A stretch of DNA of 64,000 nt from contig NZ_JBHULS010000003.1 of NCBI RefSeq assembly GCF_042684585.1, positions 310,001-374,000 of the forward strand, in the 5' to 3' direction. The translations under genes were made by a program, and so were the position numbers. Shown in pieces: positions 28,701 to 36,661 of the stretch. Every line of letters starts with the position of its first letter. The first letter of the stretch is position 1. The notes below the pieces were generated by a model. That model saw only the letters and a list, made by a program, of their open reading frames with translations. It did not search any database and had not been told where the DNA came from. This DNA comes from Algorimicrobium sediminis. GTDB lineage: Bacteria; Bacteroidota; Bacteroidia; Flavobacteriales; Flavobacteriaceae.

Positions 28701-29982
28701 CTCCTTCATTTACCACAGCCGATAAACTACCAAAACCTTGTTGGGCGGTTGCTATGTCTCTAATATTGTTATTTAAAACCGAGCCAGACCCAATAGTTGT
28801 TGGGTTATAGTCGTTATTGGCGTTGTCTGGAAACGCATTTGGCCCAGCGTTTAAGAAGCCTGGCGGAATAGGATTTAACAAAATATCGTTTGCCGTAGGA
28901 TTTGGATTGGATTCCCCTAAATCTTGCAGTGCTACAATGTTTCTAACATTTTCGGTACGGTTGGTACGGTTGGTTACCCATACCTCTATTCGTGTAATTT
29001 GAACATTCGTGTTTATAAACGGATAATTAGCCAAAGCCTTGTCGTAATTATCGCGGAAATAGTGTGCTAAAAAGAAGTGTCGATTTTCATCATAATCACG
29101 TGCAAAAAAATCGAATTCTTCCAAAGTCCCACCACCTTGAGCTACCACGGTTCGCCTGTCTGATTTTTGTTCGGAAAATACACCAGTAATTGTGGTTTTT
29201 CCAAATTGCAACTGTGTTTTAACCCCAAATAAACTTTGTGCACCTGTAATAAGGGAACTATTTAAAGGCATACTAACGTTACCAACCTCTATTTTCTGAA
29301 TAATATCGTCTTCGGTTGGTGTATATTCTAACTTTATCAAATTTTGAAAATCGAAAGTAGATTCGGTATCATAATTAGCCGTTACCTGTAAGCGTGTTCC
29401 TACTTTCCCCAGTAAACTTAAGCTAATACGCTGATCGAAGTCGAATGTGAAACTACTTCTGTTTTGGGGTGAAAACGAAGGGTTGTCCTGTTTTGTAAAC
29501 AAAATACCTAAATCCATTTCCACAGAACCTTGTGGCACGACTTCAATAGTATTGCCACCAAAAATACTTTCAAAAAAACCCGAGTTTACGTAAAATTCTG
29601 GCAGTAAATTTTTTTGTTCGTCTTCGCTTCCTGCTTTTACACCGTCAAAAGCATCTATTTTCTGTTTGTAGTAAGCCTGTAAATTTTGTCTGATTATTAA
29701 ATCCTGATATTCTTTAGGCGTTAAAATAATGGGATAGTTGATATTAAATTCACCTACTGTTTCTGTATAAATATACCTATCTGTTAACGGATCGTACTTG
29801 TATTTGGACTCAATACTACTTGGATTAGGCATTTGCATATTGCCTAAATTAAATCCTGTTTGTGTGGAATCCTGTTCGGTTGGATTTGTTTGAGACCAGG
29901 CCAGCGCAGAAAAAAGAATTGCGCAAGCAATAAAGACCTGTGTTTTTAAAGATTTATAAAAATTAGGGTTGGTTGTATTCAA
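22771..29982 (-). CDS. sprA: Cell-surface protein SprA, type IX secretion translocon
   Basis: SprA is the giant 36-strand outer-membrane barrel that forms the conduit of the type IX secretion system and is needed for gliding. The product is 2403 residues, the expected size, with a signal peptide (about 1-30), the N-terminal SprA domain (YKYDPLTDRYIYTETVGEFNINYP, about 60-83) and long barrel segments rich in alternating aromatic strands, ending in LTLRYTFGN. The recurrent TAxxx.GRKSTSG, SMDSNLADFASVSATG and LRGEFAYLAPGSPKG blocks are SprA signatures. It starts 6 bases after ruvA, so both are in one transcript driven by the ruvA promoter. No internal stop or frameshift was seen. T9SS substrates are not encoded nearby. 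Confidence 0.97.
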   Translation of the reverse strand: MNTTNPNFYKSLKTQVFIACAILFSALAWSQTNPTEQDSTQTGFNLGNMQMPNPSSIESKYKYDPLTDRYIYTETVGEFNINYPIILTPKEYQDLIIRQNLQAYYKQKIDAFDGVKAGSEDEQKNLLPEFYVNSGFFESIFGGNTIEVVPQGSVEMDLGILFTKQDNPSFSPQNRSSFTFDFDQRISLSLLGKVGTRLQVTANYDTESTFDFQNLIKLEYTPTEDDIIQKIEVGNVSMPLNSSLITGAQSLFGVKTQLQFGKTTITGVFSEQKSDRRTVVAQGGGTLEEFDFFARDYDENRHFFLAHYFRDNYDKALANYPFINTNVQITRIEVWVTNRTNRTENVRNIVALQDLGESNPNPTANDILLNPIPPGFLNAGPNAFPDNANNDYNPTTIGSGSVLNNNIRDIATAQQGFGSLSAVVNEGADYAKLENARKLTEGQEYTVNTQLGYISLNQRLNNDEVVAVAFQYTVGGKVYQVGEFANGGVDPTGIDNSGPITTITNNTLVLKLLKSPITNVQQPIWDLMMKNIYDTGAYQLSQEDFKLNIFYNEASPLNFISPVAGTPFPEFEGNPIQETTLLRLFNFDRLNFNNDPQTNGDGFFDFVPGITVLPQNGKIVFTKVEPFGNYLFKTLSLNASEDYTNTATYNANQAKYVYDVLYKETKAAALEEADKNKFKIKGRYKSAGGDGIPIGAFNVPRGSVTVTAGGRTLVEGIDYTVNYQAGTVQILDEALKASNTPIQVSTENNAVFGQQTKRFTAINVEHKFNENFVLGGTWLHLNERPITQKANYSQEPINNHIFGLNGNYSTEVPFLTRLVNKLPNIDTDVMSNVSLRGEFAYLAPGSPKGTDFQGEATTYVDDFEGSQNNIDLKSPQSWFLSSRPRGINANNDDQNGIEQGYDRALLNWYSIDPIFYSNRSPSGISDDDISDLYTSRVFINELFPAQDIAQGQSTVLYTLDLAYYPTERGPYNFQPNNVDILNNQLTNPQNSWAGITRQITSTDFEQANVEYIEFWLQDPFQENPTNPGGKLVFNIGNISEDIIKDGRKLYENGLPNDGNVIGVLPQSPSWNTVYPQNQSLIYAFDTTGQQRANQDVGYDGYNDADERAIFTNYSVLEDPANDNYAYFLNVEGDIFERYKRYNGVEGNSPDTFSDTNRGSTTQPDVEDVNRDNTMNTIDSYFEYELDLKPGDLNINNKYIVDVKENQIRNLPNGQTVTPKWYQFRIPVDDINRTAVGGISDLRSIRFARMYLKEFTEKTVLRFGTLDLVRSEWRRYTKSLDADGGDPALDDTEFSVGVISTLKNDGSYQSPPGVEPEELYNNNTVIRQNEQSLLLDVCGLESEDGRAVFKNINVDMRQYKRLRMFMHAQEGDQPGLQDDDLFGFIRMGNDLTQNYYEIMIPLKVSQGLSREALWPKENEINLPLEILQQIKSKAIADGNISSPDPTYYDVIREGLSGNAVQAFDPIPTGLGADDEYHRVAIVGNPNFGDIRTLMVGVKNRASIDKCAVLWLNELRLSDMDSEGGWAAVISMDSNLADFASVSATGRKSTSGFGSIEQGPEERSREDVEQYDVVTNVNIGKLLPEKWGIQIPFNYGVGEEKITPRYDEFYRDIELQTQLDNNADKDSILNVNENYTKRKSINFIGVRKTRTGESKPRFYDVENFTLNYSFNKVEHRDFEIERAVDKNVRTGVNYAHNFAPLNIEPFKKNDSLFTGKYWKILKDFNINPLPASFTVNTNINRQFNRQKFREIDLGGANIGLNELYRRNYTFDFGYTVNYNLTKSLSMNFSASNVNIVRNYFKDNIRNGEQDPSLDIWDGFFDFGDPNTQYQQLGVNYEIPINKIPTFAFIDANYSYSGEFQWQKGSDLFGDLEVNGVTYDLGNTISNANQHNLNTTLNMSKLYRYVGLKKKPIRNNGANRARQKQGPTPPGARDGNAVTNNPSTTNVAKNNTGTKFLNAGIDIVTAIKRIQFNYAETSGTYLPGYLQTPGFVGTLKPTTGFTFGSQNDIRDLAARRGWLTLYPDFNDQYRVNRTRQFDYSANVEPFNDLKIDIVGNRMYAENYTENYRINDLGSELEYESLTPNSFGNFNISTVLIKTAFSASNEVTSETFNQFRSNRIKVANRLAQRFYGGTNYPLDAEGYPVGFGKNSQAVLLPSFLSAYTGQKAEKVSLSAFRDVPIPNWDIKYTGLMNFKWFKSKFKRFSIVHGYRSNYTINQFRSNLDYDRNNVTAVDQSGNFKNETLYSNINLSEMFSPLFRIDFEMKNSMKILMEMKKDRLLSLSFDNNLMTEIQGNEYIIGLGYRIKDVRIKSKLAGPRKRIVSDLNMKADISVRDNKTIIRYLDLENNQVTSGQTIWSLKFSTDYSFSKNLTGIFYFDYAFSEYAISTAFPQTTIRSGLTLRYTFGN

Positions 29983-29988
29983 AATCTA

Positions 29989-30570
29989 TTATAAATTTTT
30001 TAGCGCTTGCTTAATAATGGTTTCAACATCGGCTTGCGGGTTCTGACTTAAAATTTTATCGACAACCCGTTCGGACTGTTTTCTTACAAAGCCTAAAACC
30101 TCTAAAGCAGATAACGCTTCGTCTTTATTAGTATTGCTTTGTACAGCAGAATTTTCGTCTATGTCGTATACTTTTAAAATTTTATCTTTTAAATCCAAAA
30201 TAACGCGTTGGGCAGTTTTTGCCCCAATGCCTTTAATAGATTGTATAAGCGCTACATCACCAACCGCTATGCCTTCGCGCACTTGTACAGGTGTTAAAGA
30301 GGACAGCATGGCTCTAGCTGTGCTAGCACCAACACCGCTAACAGAAATTAGCATTCTAAAAATTTCGCGCTCTGCTAAGGACGAAAAACCATATAAGGTA
30401 TGCGAATCTTCCTTTACTTGTAAGTGGGTGTAAAGTTTTAAATGTTCTGTATTGGGAATCTGCCCAAATGTATGTAAGGATATATTTAAATGATAGCCAA
30501 CACCGTTGCAGTCTATTACAACGTCTGTTGGCCTTTTTTCAACAAGTCGTCCTTGAATATGTGTAATCAT
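29989..30570 (-). CDS. ruvA: Holliday junction branch-migration protein RuvA
   Basis: Tetrameric DNA-binding subunit of RuvAB, which drives branch migration of recombination junctions. The OB-fold N-terminus (MITHIQGRLVEKRPTDVVID, 1-20), two helix-hairpin-helix motifs (about 71-90 and 106-125, the latter IQSIKGIGAKTAQRVILDLKDK) and the C-terminal RuvB-binding domain (LSALEVLGF) are intact. Length 193 is typical. It is the first gene of a transcript with sprA, a linkage common in Flavobacteriaceae; ruvB lies about 5 kb away in its own unit. Confidence 0.97.
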   Translation of the reverse strand: MITHIQGRLVEKRPTDVVIDCNGVGYHLNISLHTFGQIPNTEHLKLYTHLQVKEDSHTLYGFSSLAEREIFRMLISVSGVGASTARAMLSSLTPVQVREGIAVGDVALIQSIKGIGAKTAQRVILDLKDKILKVYDIDENSAVQSNTNKDEALSALEVLGFVRKQSERVVDKILSQNPQADVETIIKQALKNL

Positions 30571-30592
30571 TAATTAGCAGAATATTAACTCT

Positions 30593-30622
30593 CAAATGTA
30601 ATAAAATTATTTACAAAACAAA
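30593..30622 (-). promoter_or_regulatory. Promoter of ruvA-sprA
   Basis: On the minus strand TTTG (30622-30619) and TACATTTG (30600-30593) are 18 bases apart. The same -7 sequence occurs before gcvH. It lies about 22 bases before the ruvA ATG. Confidence 0.7.
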
Positions 30623-30648
30623 GGTGTTTCTTATAGGAATACCCGTTT

Positions 30649-32931
30649 TTAAAGTTCTGCTAATTTTTCTTTTTGTTGGGCGTCTATAACCGCAATGGCA
30701 GTCATGTTTACAATTTCGTCTACACTAGCTTCCAATTGTAAAATATGAACTGGTTTGCGCATGCCCATCATAATAGGCCCAATGGATTCGGCTTGGTTTA
30801 ACTCCTTTAATAATTTGTAGGTAATATTCCCTGACTCCAAATTAGGGAATATTAAGGTATTTACTTTTCTACCGGCCAATTTTGAAAATGGAAAGGTATC
30901 TTGAAGCATTTCTCTGTTTAAGGCAAAATCTGCTTGAAGTTCGCCATCAACCAATAAATTAGGATGTCTTTTGTGCAGATAAGCTACTGCCTCGCCCACT
31001 TTGGTTGCTGTTTGGTTTTTAGAAGACCCAAAGTTTGAATAGGAAATCATAGCCATAACAGGCTCCATTCCAAACATCTTAACTACGCCGGCCGTCATTT
31101 GGGCAATTTTAGTTAAATCGGTAGCCGATGGGTTTATGTTAATAGCCGTATCGCTTAAAAACAGCGGTCCACGTTGCGTCATTAACAGATTGGTTGTAGC
31201 TATACGCGTAGAATTGGGCGCCAAACCAATTAATTCCAACATGGGTTTTACCACGGAAGGGTAGCTTCTAGAAAACCCAGAAATTAAAGCGTCTGCATGC
31301 CCTTCGTTAACCATCATGGCAGCAAAATAATTACGCTCGCGCATTATTTTTTCGGCAGCATATAAGGTAATCCCTTTTCGTTTTCGCTGGTTCCAATACA
31401 CTTTGGCATAGGATTTTAAACGCGCTTCTTCTTCATCGGATTTCGGATCGATAATTGGCACGTCCGCATCGAATTCAATTTCTTCTTTTAGTTTTTCTAT
31501 TACCGAGCGTCTGCCTAATAAAATAGGCATAGCAATGCCCTCGTCGTGGGCAATTTGTGCTGCTTTTAACACATCTAAATGATCTGCTTCTGCGTACACC
31601 ACACGTTTTGGGTTTAGTTTTGCGCGATTTAAAAGCAAGCGCACTATTTTATTGTCTGAACCGGAGCGTTCTAATAATTCATTTTCATATTTATCCCAAT
31701 CCGTTATCGGACTTTTCGCAACACCACTTTCCATAGCAGCTTTGGCCACAGCAGGTGGGATTTTAAAAATTAAACGCGGATCGAATGGTTTTGGAATAAT
31801 ATAATCCCTACCAAAGGTTAGGCGTGTTTCGCCATATGCTATATTTACTTGTTCTGGCACGGCTTCTTTGGCTAGGTTAGCCAATGCTTTTACAGCTGCC
31901 ATTTTCATTTCTTCATTTATTTTTGTGGCGCGCACGTCTAAAGCACCTCTAAAAATAAATGGAAACCCTAGTACATTATTTACTTGGTTAGGATGATCGC
32001 TACGGCCAGTTGCCATTATAATATCTTTACGTGTGGCAATAGCTATATCGTAAGGAATTTCTGGATCCGGATTTGCCATTGCAAACACAATTGGGTTGTC
32101 TGCCATAGATAACAACATGTCTGGCGACACAATATCTGAAGTGGAAAGGCCTATAAATACATCGGCATTTTGAAGTGCCTCCTCTATGGTGTCAATTTTT
32201 CTATGGGTTGCAAATTCTGCTTTTTCTGGTGTTAAGGTTTCACGATCCTGTCTTATAACACCTTTGCTATCCAGCATGACCATATTGTCTCGTTTAGCCC
32301 CAAAGGCTTGGTATAATCTGGAACAAGAAATAGCGGCGGCTCCAGCACCACTTATTACTATTTGAACATTGGCTATATCTTTTTCGGCAAGCTCCAAGGC
32401 ATTTAGTAGGGCGGCGGCCGATATAATAGCGGTACCGTGCTGGTCGTCGTGCATAACTGGAATATCCAGTTCCTCTTTTAATCGGCGTTCAATTTCGAAA
32501 GCTTCGGGTGCTTTAATATCCTCTAAATTTATACCCCCAAAGGTTGGGGCAATCATTTTTACAGTTTGGATAAAGGCCTCTACATCTTCGGTATCCACTT
32601 CAATATCGAACACATCAATATCAGCAAATATTTTAAACAAAACACCTTTTCCTTCCATTACAGGTTTTGAAGCCTCTGGACCAATATTACCCAAGCCTAA
32701 AACAGCTGTTCCGTTGGAAATAACTGCGACCAAATTTCCTTTTGTGGTGTATTTGTAAACGTTATCTATATCTTTTGCTATTTCCAAACATGGCTCTGCA
32801 ACGCCCGGTGAGTAGGCTAATGATAAGTCGCGTTGACTGGCATATTTTTTTGTTGGAACAACTTTTATTTTTCCAGGTGTAGGTTTGGCGTGGTAAACTA
32901 AGGCTTCTCTTCTTCTGCTTTGTTTGCTCAT
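30649..32931 (-). CDS. maeB: NADP-dependent malic enzyme with phosphotransacetylase-like domain
   Basis: Decarboxylates malate to pyruvate with NADP, feeding NADPH and pyruvate supply. The N-terminal malic enzyme part (about 1-420) shows AVISNGTAVLGLGNIGP, PVMHDDQHGTA and the NADP-binding IVISGAGAAAISC. The C-terminal part (about 430-760) is the phosphotransacetylase-like regulatory domain with FGSSKNQTATKV and IFPNLESGNITYKL. The ATG at 32931 gives the standard MSKQSRRREALVYH start and 760 residues; an upstream TTG in frame is less likely. TATATTTG (minus, 32960-32953) is a suitable -7 box. Confidence 0.95.
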   Translation of the reverse strand: MSKQSRRREALVYHAKPTPGKIKVVPTKKYASQRDLSLAYSPGVAEPCLEIAKDIDNVYKYTTKGNLVAVISNGTAVLGLGNIGPEASKPVMEGKGVLFKIFADIDVFDIEVDTEDVEAFIQTVKMIAPTFGGINLEDIKAPEAFEIERRLKEELDIPVMHDDQHGTAIISAAALLNALELAEKDIANVQIVISGAGAAAISCSRLYQAFGAKRDNMVMLDSKGVIRQDRETLTPEKAEFATHRKIDTIEEALQNADVFIGLSTSDIVSPDMLLSMADNPIVFAMANPDPEIPYDIAIATRKDIIMATGRSDHPNQVNNVLGFPFIFRGALDVRATKINEEMKMAAVKALANLAKEAVPEQVNIAYGETRLTFGRDYIIPKPFDPRLIFKIPPAVAKAAMESGVAKSPITDWDKYENELLERSGSDNKIVRLLLNRAKLNPKRVVYAEADHLDVLKAAQIAHDEGIAMPILLGRRSVIEKLKEEIEFDADVPIIDPKSDEEEARLKSYAKVYWNQRKRKGITLYAAEKIMRERNYFAAMMVNEGHADALISGFSRSYPSVVKPMLELIGLAPNSTRIATTNLLMTQRGPLFLSDTAININPSATDLTKIAQMTAGVVKMFGMEPVMAMISYSNFGSSKNQTATKVGEAVAYLHKRHPNLLVDGELQADFALNREMLQDTFPFSKLAGRKVNTLIFPNLESGNITYKLLKELNQAESIGPIMMGMRKPVHILQLEASVDEIVNMTAIAVIDAQQKEKLAEL

Positions 32932-33035
32932 AATTCTTACGTAATTAAGACGCAAATATAAGCAATGTGGCGTTTTAAATAAGGTATTTGCAGACTATTA
33001 TTTGGGTGTTGTTTTCTGCTTCACCATACCAGATA

Positions 33036-33959
33036 TTATTCCTTCAAAAAGTTAATATTACGGGTAAGACCCGAAAATTTGGTTCGTTTTACAGCCGATT
33101 TTTGAAACACTTTCCGAAAGGTGTCTTCAGTTATTTCTTCCCAATCTTGTTTGGTCATGTCCAATAATTCTGGATGCGGATTAAACAAAGGTTCGCTGTG
33201 TGGTTTTGAAAACCGATTCCATGGACAAACGTCTTGGCAAACATCGCAACCAAACATCCAATCTTCAAACTGACCTTTAAATGCCGATGGTATATTTTCT
33301 TTTAATTCAATAGTAAAATACGAAATACATTTACTCCCATCTACCACGTAAGGTTCTGTAATGGCTTGTGTGGGGCATGCATCGATGCATTTGGTGCAGG
33401 TGCCACAATGATCTGTGGTAACGCCATCATATGCCAATTCTAAATCGATAATAAGTTCTGCTATAAAATAAAAAGACCCCACTTGCTGGGTGAGTAAATT
33501 GGAATGTTTCCCAATCCATCCCAAACCAGATTTAGCGGCCCAAGCCTTATCCAAAACTGGTGCCGAGTCTACAAAAGCACGGCCACCAACCTCGCCAATT
33601 TCCTCTTGAATAGTTTGTAGCAATGTTTTTAACTTGTCTTTAATTACAAAATGGTAATCGGTTCCGTATGCGTATTTAGACAATTTGTAGCTATCTGTAG
33701 TTTGCGTTTTACCTGGATAATAATTTAACAACAAACTAACAACACTTTTAGAGCCTTCTACCAATTTTGTTGGGTCTAAACGTTTATCAAAATGATTTGC
33801 CATGTAAGCCATTTGGCCATGCATGTTTTTATTTAACCAGTTTTCCAAACGGGGAGCTTCTGTTTCTAAAAATTCCGCTGGACTTATACCACAGGATAAA
33901 AACCCGAGGCGTTTGGCTTCGGTTTTAATAAGCTGGCTATATTTGGATTTGTTGTCCAA
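33036..33959 (-). CDS. queG: Epoxyqueuosine reductase
   Basis: Last step of queuosine synthesis: reduces epoxyqueuosine in tRNA to queuosine using cobalamin and two 4Fe-4S clusters. The cluster motifs CGTCTKCIDACP (about 152-165 region after LAYDGVTTDH) and FGCDVCQDVCPWN are complete, and GKHSNLL is present. Length 307 is at the short end of the family (300-380), lacking the C-terminal HEAT-like repeat of longer members. The start codon is TTG, because the frame is closed just upstream and contains no ATG before the family N-terminus. TATTTTTG at 34012-34005 (minus) is a possible -7 box. Confidence 0.94.
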   Translation of the reverse strand: MDNKSKYSQLIKTEAKRLGFLSCGISPAEFLETEAPRLENWLNKNMHGQMAYMANHFDKRLDPTKLVEGSKSVVSLLLNYYPGKTQTTDSYKLSKYAYGTDYHFVIKDKLKTLLQTIQEEIGEVGGRAFVDSAPVLDKAWAAKSGLGWIGKHSNLLTQQVGSFYFIAELIIDLELAYDGVTTDHCGTCTKCIDACPTQAITEPYVVDGSKCISYFTIELKENIPSAFKGQFEDWMFGCDVCQDVCPWNRFSKPHSEPLFNPHPELLDMTKQDWEEITEDTFRKVFQKSAVKRTKFSGLTRNINFLKE

Positions 33960-34048
33960 TTTTAAGTAAAGGTTTTACTAATGAAACAGGTATTTATTGG
34001 TATTCAAAAATACTAATTGCTTTTGTTGTAGGGTAATCTTAACCCAGG

Positions 34049-35398
34049 TTAACGCTGTTTAAAAGTTACAACGGCATTTTTAGGCTTTAACGCTATTAGT
34101 GGCGTAATGCCAATAGACTCAAAATTTGGTTGTATGGTATAGACTGAAACTAATTCGGAGATGGCGATAATCATTTCGAACATAGCAAAATTATTGCCAA
34201 TACATTTGCGAGGCCCAGCTCCAAACGGAAAATATTGAGATGAAAATTTCCGAGAACCTTCCGAAAAACGTTCGGGCATAAACGCGTGTGGCTGCTCCCA
34301 CAAATGCGGGTGACGGTGAATTTCATACATCGAAAATAGCAGGTTAGAGCCCGCCTCAAAATCCAATCCGTCAAAATGATCGGCTTCAATATTTACGCGG
34401 TCTATAAAATACACCGGCGGATAAAGTCGCATAGATTCTTCTATTACTTGTTGGCATATTTTAGACTGCGTTACCAAGGCCATTAAATCATTTGTTTGGG
34501 CTGTAATACCCTGCCGTTCTTTATATATTTTGTCCTGCCATTCGGGGTGCAGGGCCAATAATTGGGTTGTAAAGGTTAAGGCGTTTGCAGTGGTTTCATG
34601 TCCGGCAGTAAAGAGAATAAGGATTTCGTCTATAAGTTGTTCCTCTTCCATAAAGGAGCCATCCTCGTATTGCGCGTCCAGTAGCATGTCCAGTAAATCG
34701 TTTTCTTTTACGCCCGATTGGCGGCGCTCGTTTACAATTCGTTTTAAAATATCGCGACCCTCACGCATTAAACTCAAGTGCTTCTCAATTTTTCCGCTCC
34801 ATTTAAACCAACCACTTAAATAGGGTTGGCGCAATTCGCGCACCAACATTTTTTGAGCCGCCTCGGTTATATATTGCAACCTGTCTATATCCGCTTGATT
34901 GGCAGCACTGCTAAAAAGAGATTTCACAACCGTTTGGAAAGCCAAATCGTTAAAAATTGGAAAAACATCTGTTTGCGTGTCCGGAACCAGTTTACCAAAC
35001 TCTTGAAGTATGGCAGTTTTTATAGACTCTAACAGATTTTCCAACTGCTTTTTATGAAATGCAGGTTGAATAAGCTTGCGCTGTTTTTTCCAGTGTTCAC
35101 CTTCTGCCGTTAGCAAGCCTGTGCCCACATATTTAACCAAATCTTCAGTTTGGATTTTAGATTTAATATAATTTTTATGATTTTTTTGAAGCACATGTTG
35201 CGCAAATGCCGCGTTTCTTATGAAAATGACACTATTATTTAATCCAATTTTCAATCGGAAGGCATCGCCATGCGTTCTAAAATTTTCACTATGAAACGGT
35301 AAGGGATTTTTTAAGATTTCCAACGAATGTTTAAAAAAACGCCATAATGGTACAGTGGGAATACTCGTATTTAACGCTGACTGATTTGAGTTTTTCAT
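34049..35398 (-). CDS. Cytochrome P450
   Basis: Soluble heme-thiolate monooxygenase, 449 residues. The I-helix AGHETTANAL (about 267-276), K-helix EESMRLYPP and heme-binding FGAGPRKCIGNN (Cys399) are all intact. WKKQRKLIQPAFH in the C-helix is typical of the class related to the heme domain of CYP102 and fatty-acid hydroxylases. No membrane anchor and no redox partner gene is seen next to it, so ferredoxin or flavodoxin must come from elsewhere. Substrate unknown; fatty acid or terpenoid is a guess from subfamily resemblance. Confidence 0.93.
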   Translation of the reverse strand: MKNSNQSALNTSIPTVPLWRFFKHSLEILKNPLPFHSENFRTHGDAFRLKIGLNNSVIFIRNAAFAQHVLQKNHKNYIKSKIQTEDLVKYVGTGLLTAEGEHWKKQRKLIQPAFHKKQLENLLESIKTAILQEFGKLVPDTQTDVFPIFNDLAFQTVVKSLFSSAANQADIDRLQYITEAAQKMLVRELRQPYLSGWFKWSGKIEKHLSLMREGRDILKRIVNERRQSGVKENDLLDMLLDAQYEDGSFMEEEQLIDEILILFTAGHETTANALTFTTQLLALHPEWQDKIYKERQGITAQTNDLMALVTQSKICQQVIEESMRLYPPVYFIDRVNIEADHFDGLDFEAGSNLLFSMYEIHRHPHLWEQPHAFMPERFSEGSRKFSSQYFPFGAGPRKCIGNNFAMFEMIIAISELVSVYTIQPNFESIGITPLIALKPKNAVVTFKQR

Positions 35399-35465
35399 AG
35401 TAAAACGACTTTAACAAGCCTTTATAAGTTAGAAACGTTTTGTAAAAGTAACTGGTAACAGGAGT

Positions 35466-36488
35466 CTAAAACAACCCTCCCTGAATAGGACCTTTTGCGC
35501 GGCCTAAATGCTTGTAGGCTTGCTCAGTAACCTCTCGTCCGCGTGGCGTGCGCATTATAAACCCCTGTTGTATTAAAAAGGGTTCGTACACCTCTTCTAT
35601 GGTTTCGGCGCTTTCGCTAACTGCTGTTGCCAGGGTTGTAATACCTACAGGCCCACCTTTAAACTTATCGATAATGGTAGTTAGAATTTTATTATCCATT
35701 TCATCTAACCCATGTGCATCTACATGAAGCGCCTCCAACGCAAAACGAGCTATGGCAATATCTATATTTCCGTTGCCTTTAATTTGTGCAAAATCGCGTA
35801 CACGACGCAGTAAAGCGTTGGCAATACGTGGCGTGCCTCTACTTCTACCAGCAATTTCAACAGCCGCTTCCATAGAAATAGGAACTTGCAAAATACCTGC
35901 ACTACGCTGTACAATGGTGGTTAATAACTCTGTATTGTAATATTGTAAACGGCTTTGAATTCCAAAACGCGCGCGCATAGGTGCTGTAAGCAAACCAGAT
36001 CGCGTAGTGGCTCCTATTAGCGTAAACGGATTTAAATTAATTTGAACGGTTCGGGCGTTTGGCCCGCTTTCAATCATGATATCAATTTTATAATCCTCCA
36101 TGGCGGAATAAAGGTACTCTTCCACAATAGGACTTAATCTATGAATTTCATCAATAAATAGTACATCGCGCTCATCTAAATTGGTTAACAAACCGGCTAA
36201 ATCGCCTGGTTTATCTAAAACAGGACCCGAGGTAACCTTAATGCTAACACCTAATTCACTTGCTAGAATGTGCGCTAATGTTGTTTTACCCAACCCAGGC
36301 GGCCCATGAAAAAGTGTATGGTCTAGCGCCTCCTCCCTACCGTTAGCAGCTTGTACGAAAATTTGTAAATTTTCCAACACTTGATCTTGCCCTGTAAAAT
36401 CGCTAAAAGACAGTGGTCTTAACTTCTTTTCAACATCATTTTCTTCCGGCGAAAAATTTTGATTGGTAGGATCTAAATTTGCATTCAT
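35466..36488 (-). CDS. ruvB: Holliday junction DNA helicase RuvB
   Basis: AAA+ motor of the RuvAB branch-migration complex. Walker A GPPGLGKTTLA (about 64-74), Walker B LFIDEIHRL (about 114-122), sensor GATTRSGLL (about 160-168) and the C-terminal winged-helix domain (GFIMRTPRGREVTEQAY) are present. Length 340 is normal. TATCTTTG (minus, 36558-36551) is a -7 box about 62 bases upstream. It has its own unit, separated from the act-cox operon by a terminator. Confidence 0.97.
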   Translation of the reverse strand: MNANLDPTNQNFSPEENDVEKKLRPLSFSDFTGQDQVLENLQIFVQAANGREEALDHTLFHGPPGLGKTTLAHILASELGVSIKVTSGPVLDKPGDLAGLLTNLDERDVLFIDEIHRLSPIVEEYLYSAMEDYKIDIMIESGPNARTVQINLNPFTLIGATTRSGLLTAPMRARFGIQSRLQYYNTELLTTIVQRSAGILQVPISMEAAVEIAGRSRGTPRIANALLRRVRDFAQIKGNGNIDIAIARFALEALHVDAHGLDEMDNKILTTIIDKFKGGPVGITTLATAVSESAETIEEVYEPFLIQQGFIMRTPRGREVTEQAYKHLGRAKGPIQGGLF

Positions 36489-36584
36489 ACTAGATTAGTT
36501 CATTTATTGGTAGTTAGGCTGCTTTACGGCACAAAGCACTGGACCTAAAACAAAGATACGAAGTGTTTAGAAACCGAACCGAAT

Positions 36585-36619
36585 AAAAAAAGCCTTTCTA
36601 ATTATAGAAAGGCTTTTTT
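36585..36619 (-). terminator. Terminator of the act-cox operon
   Basis: AAAAAAGCCTTTCTA (about 36585-36600) pairs with TAGAAAGGCTTTTTT (36605-36619) around a four-base loop, 43 bases after the cox subunit I stop codon. Confidence 0.88.
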
Positions 36620-36661
36620 ATTATATTGACGTCCGTTATAAAAAACAGACTCCTTATATTA

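Noticed and set aside
22771..29982. SprA considered as a fusion or frameshifted gene because of its length
   Set aside because: About 2400 residues is the known size of SprA and the frame is continuous.
34049..35398. P450 considered as recent horizontal gain
   Set aside because: Codon use and base composition look like the neighbours, and there are no mobile elements nearby; origin cannot be judged from this alone.
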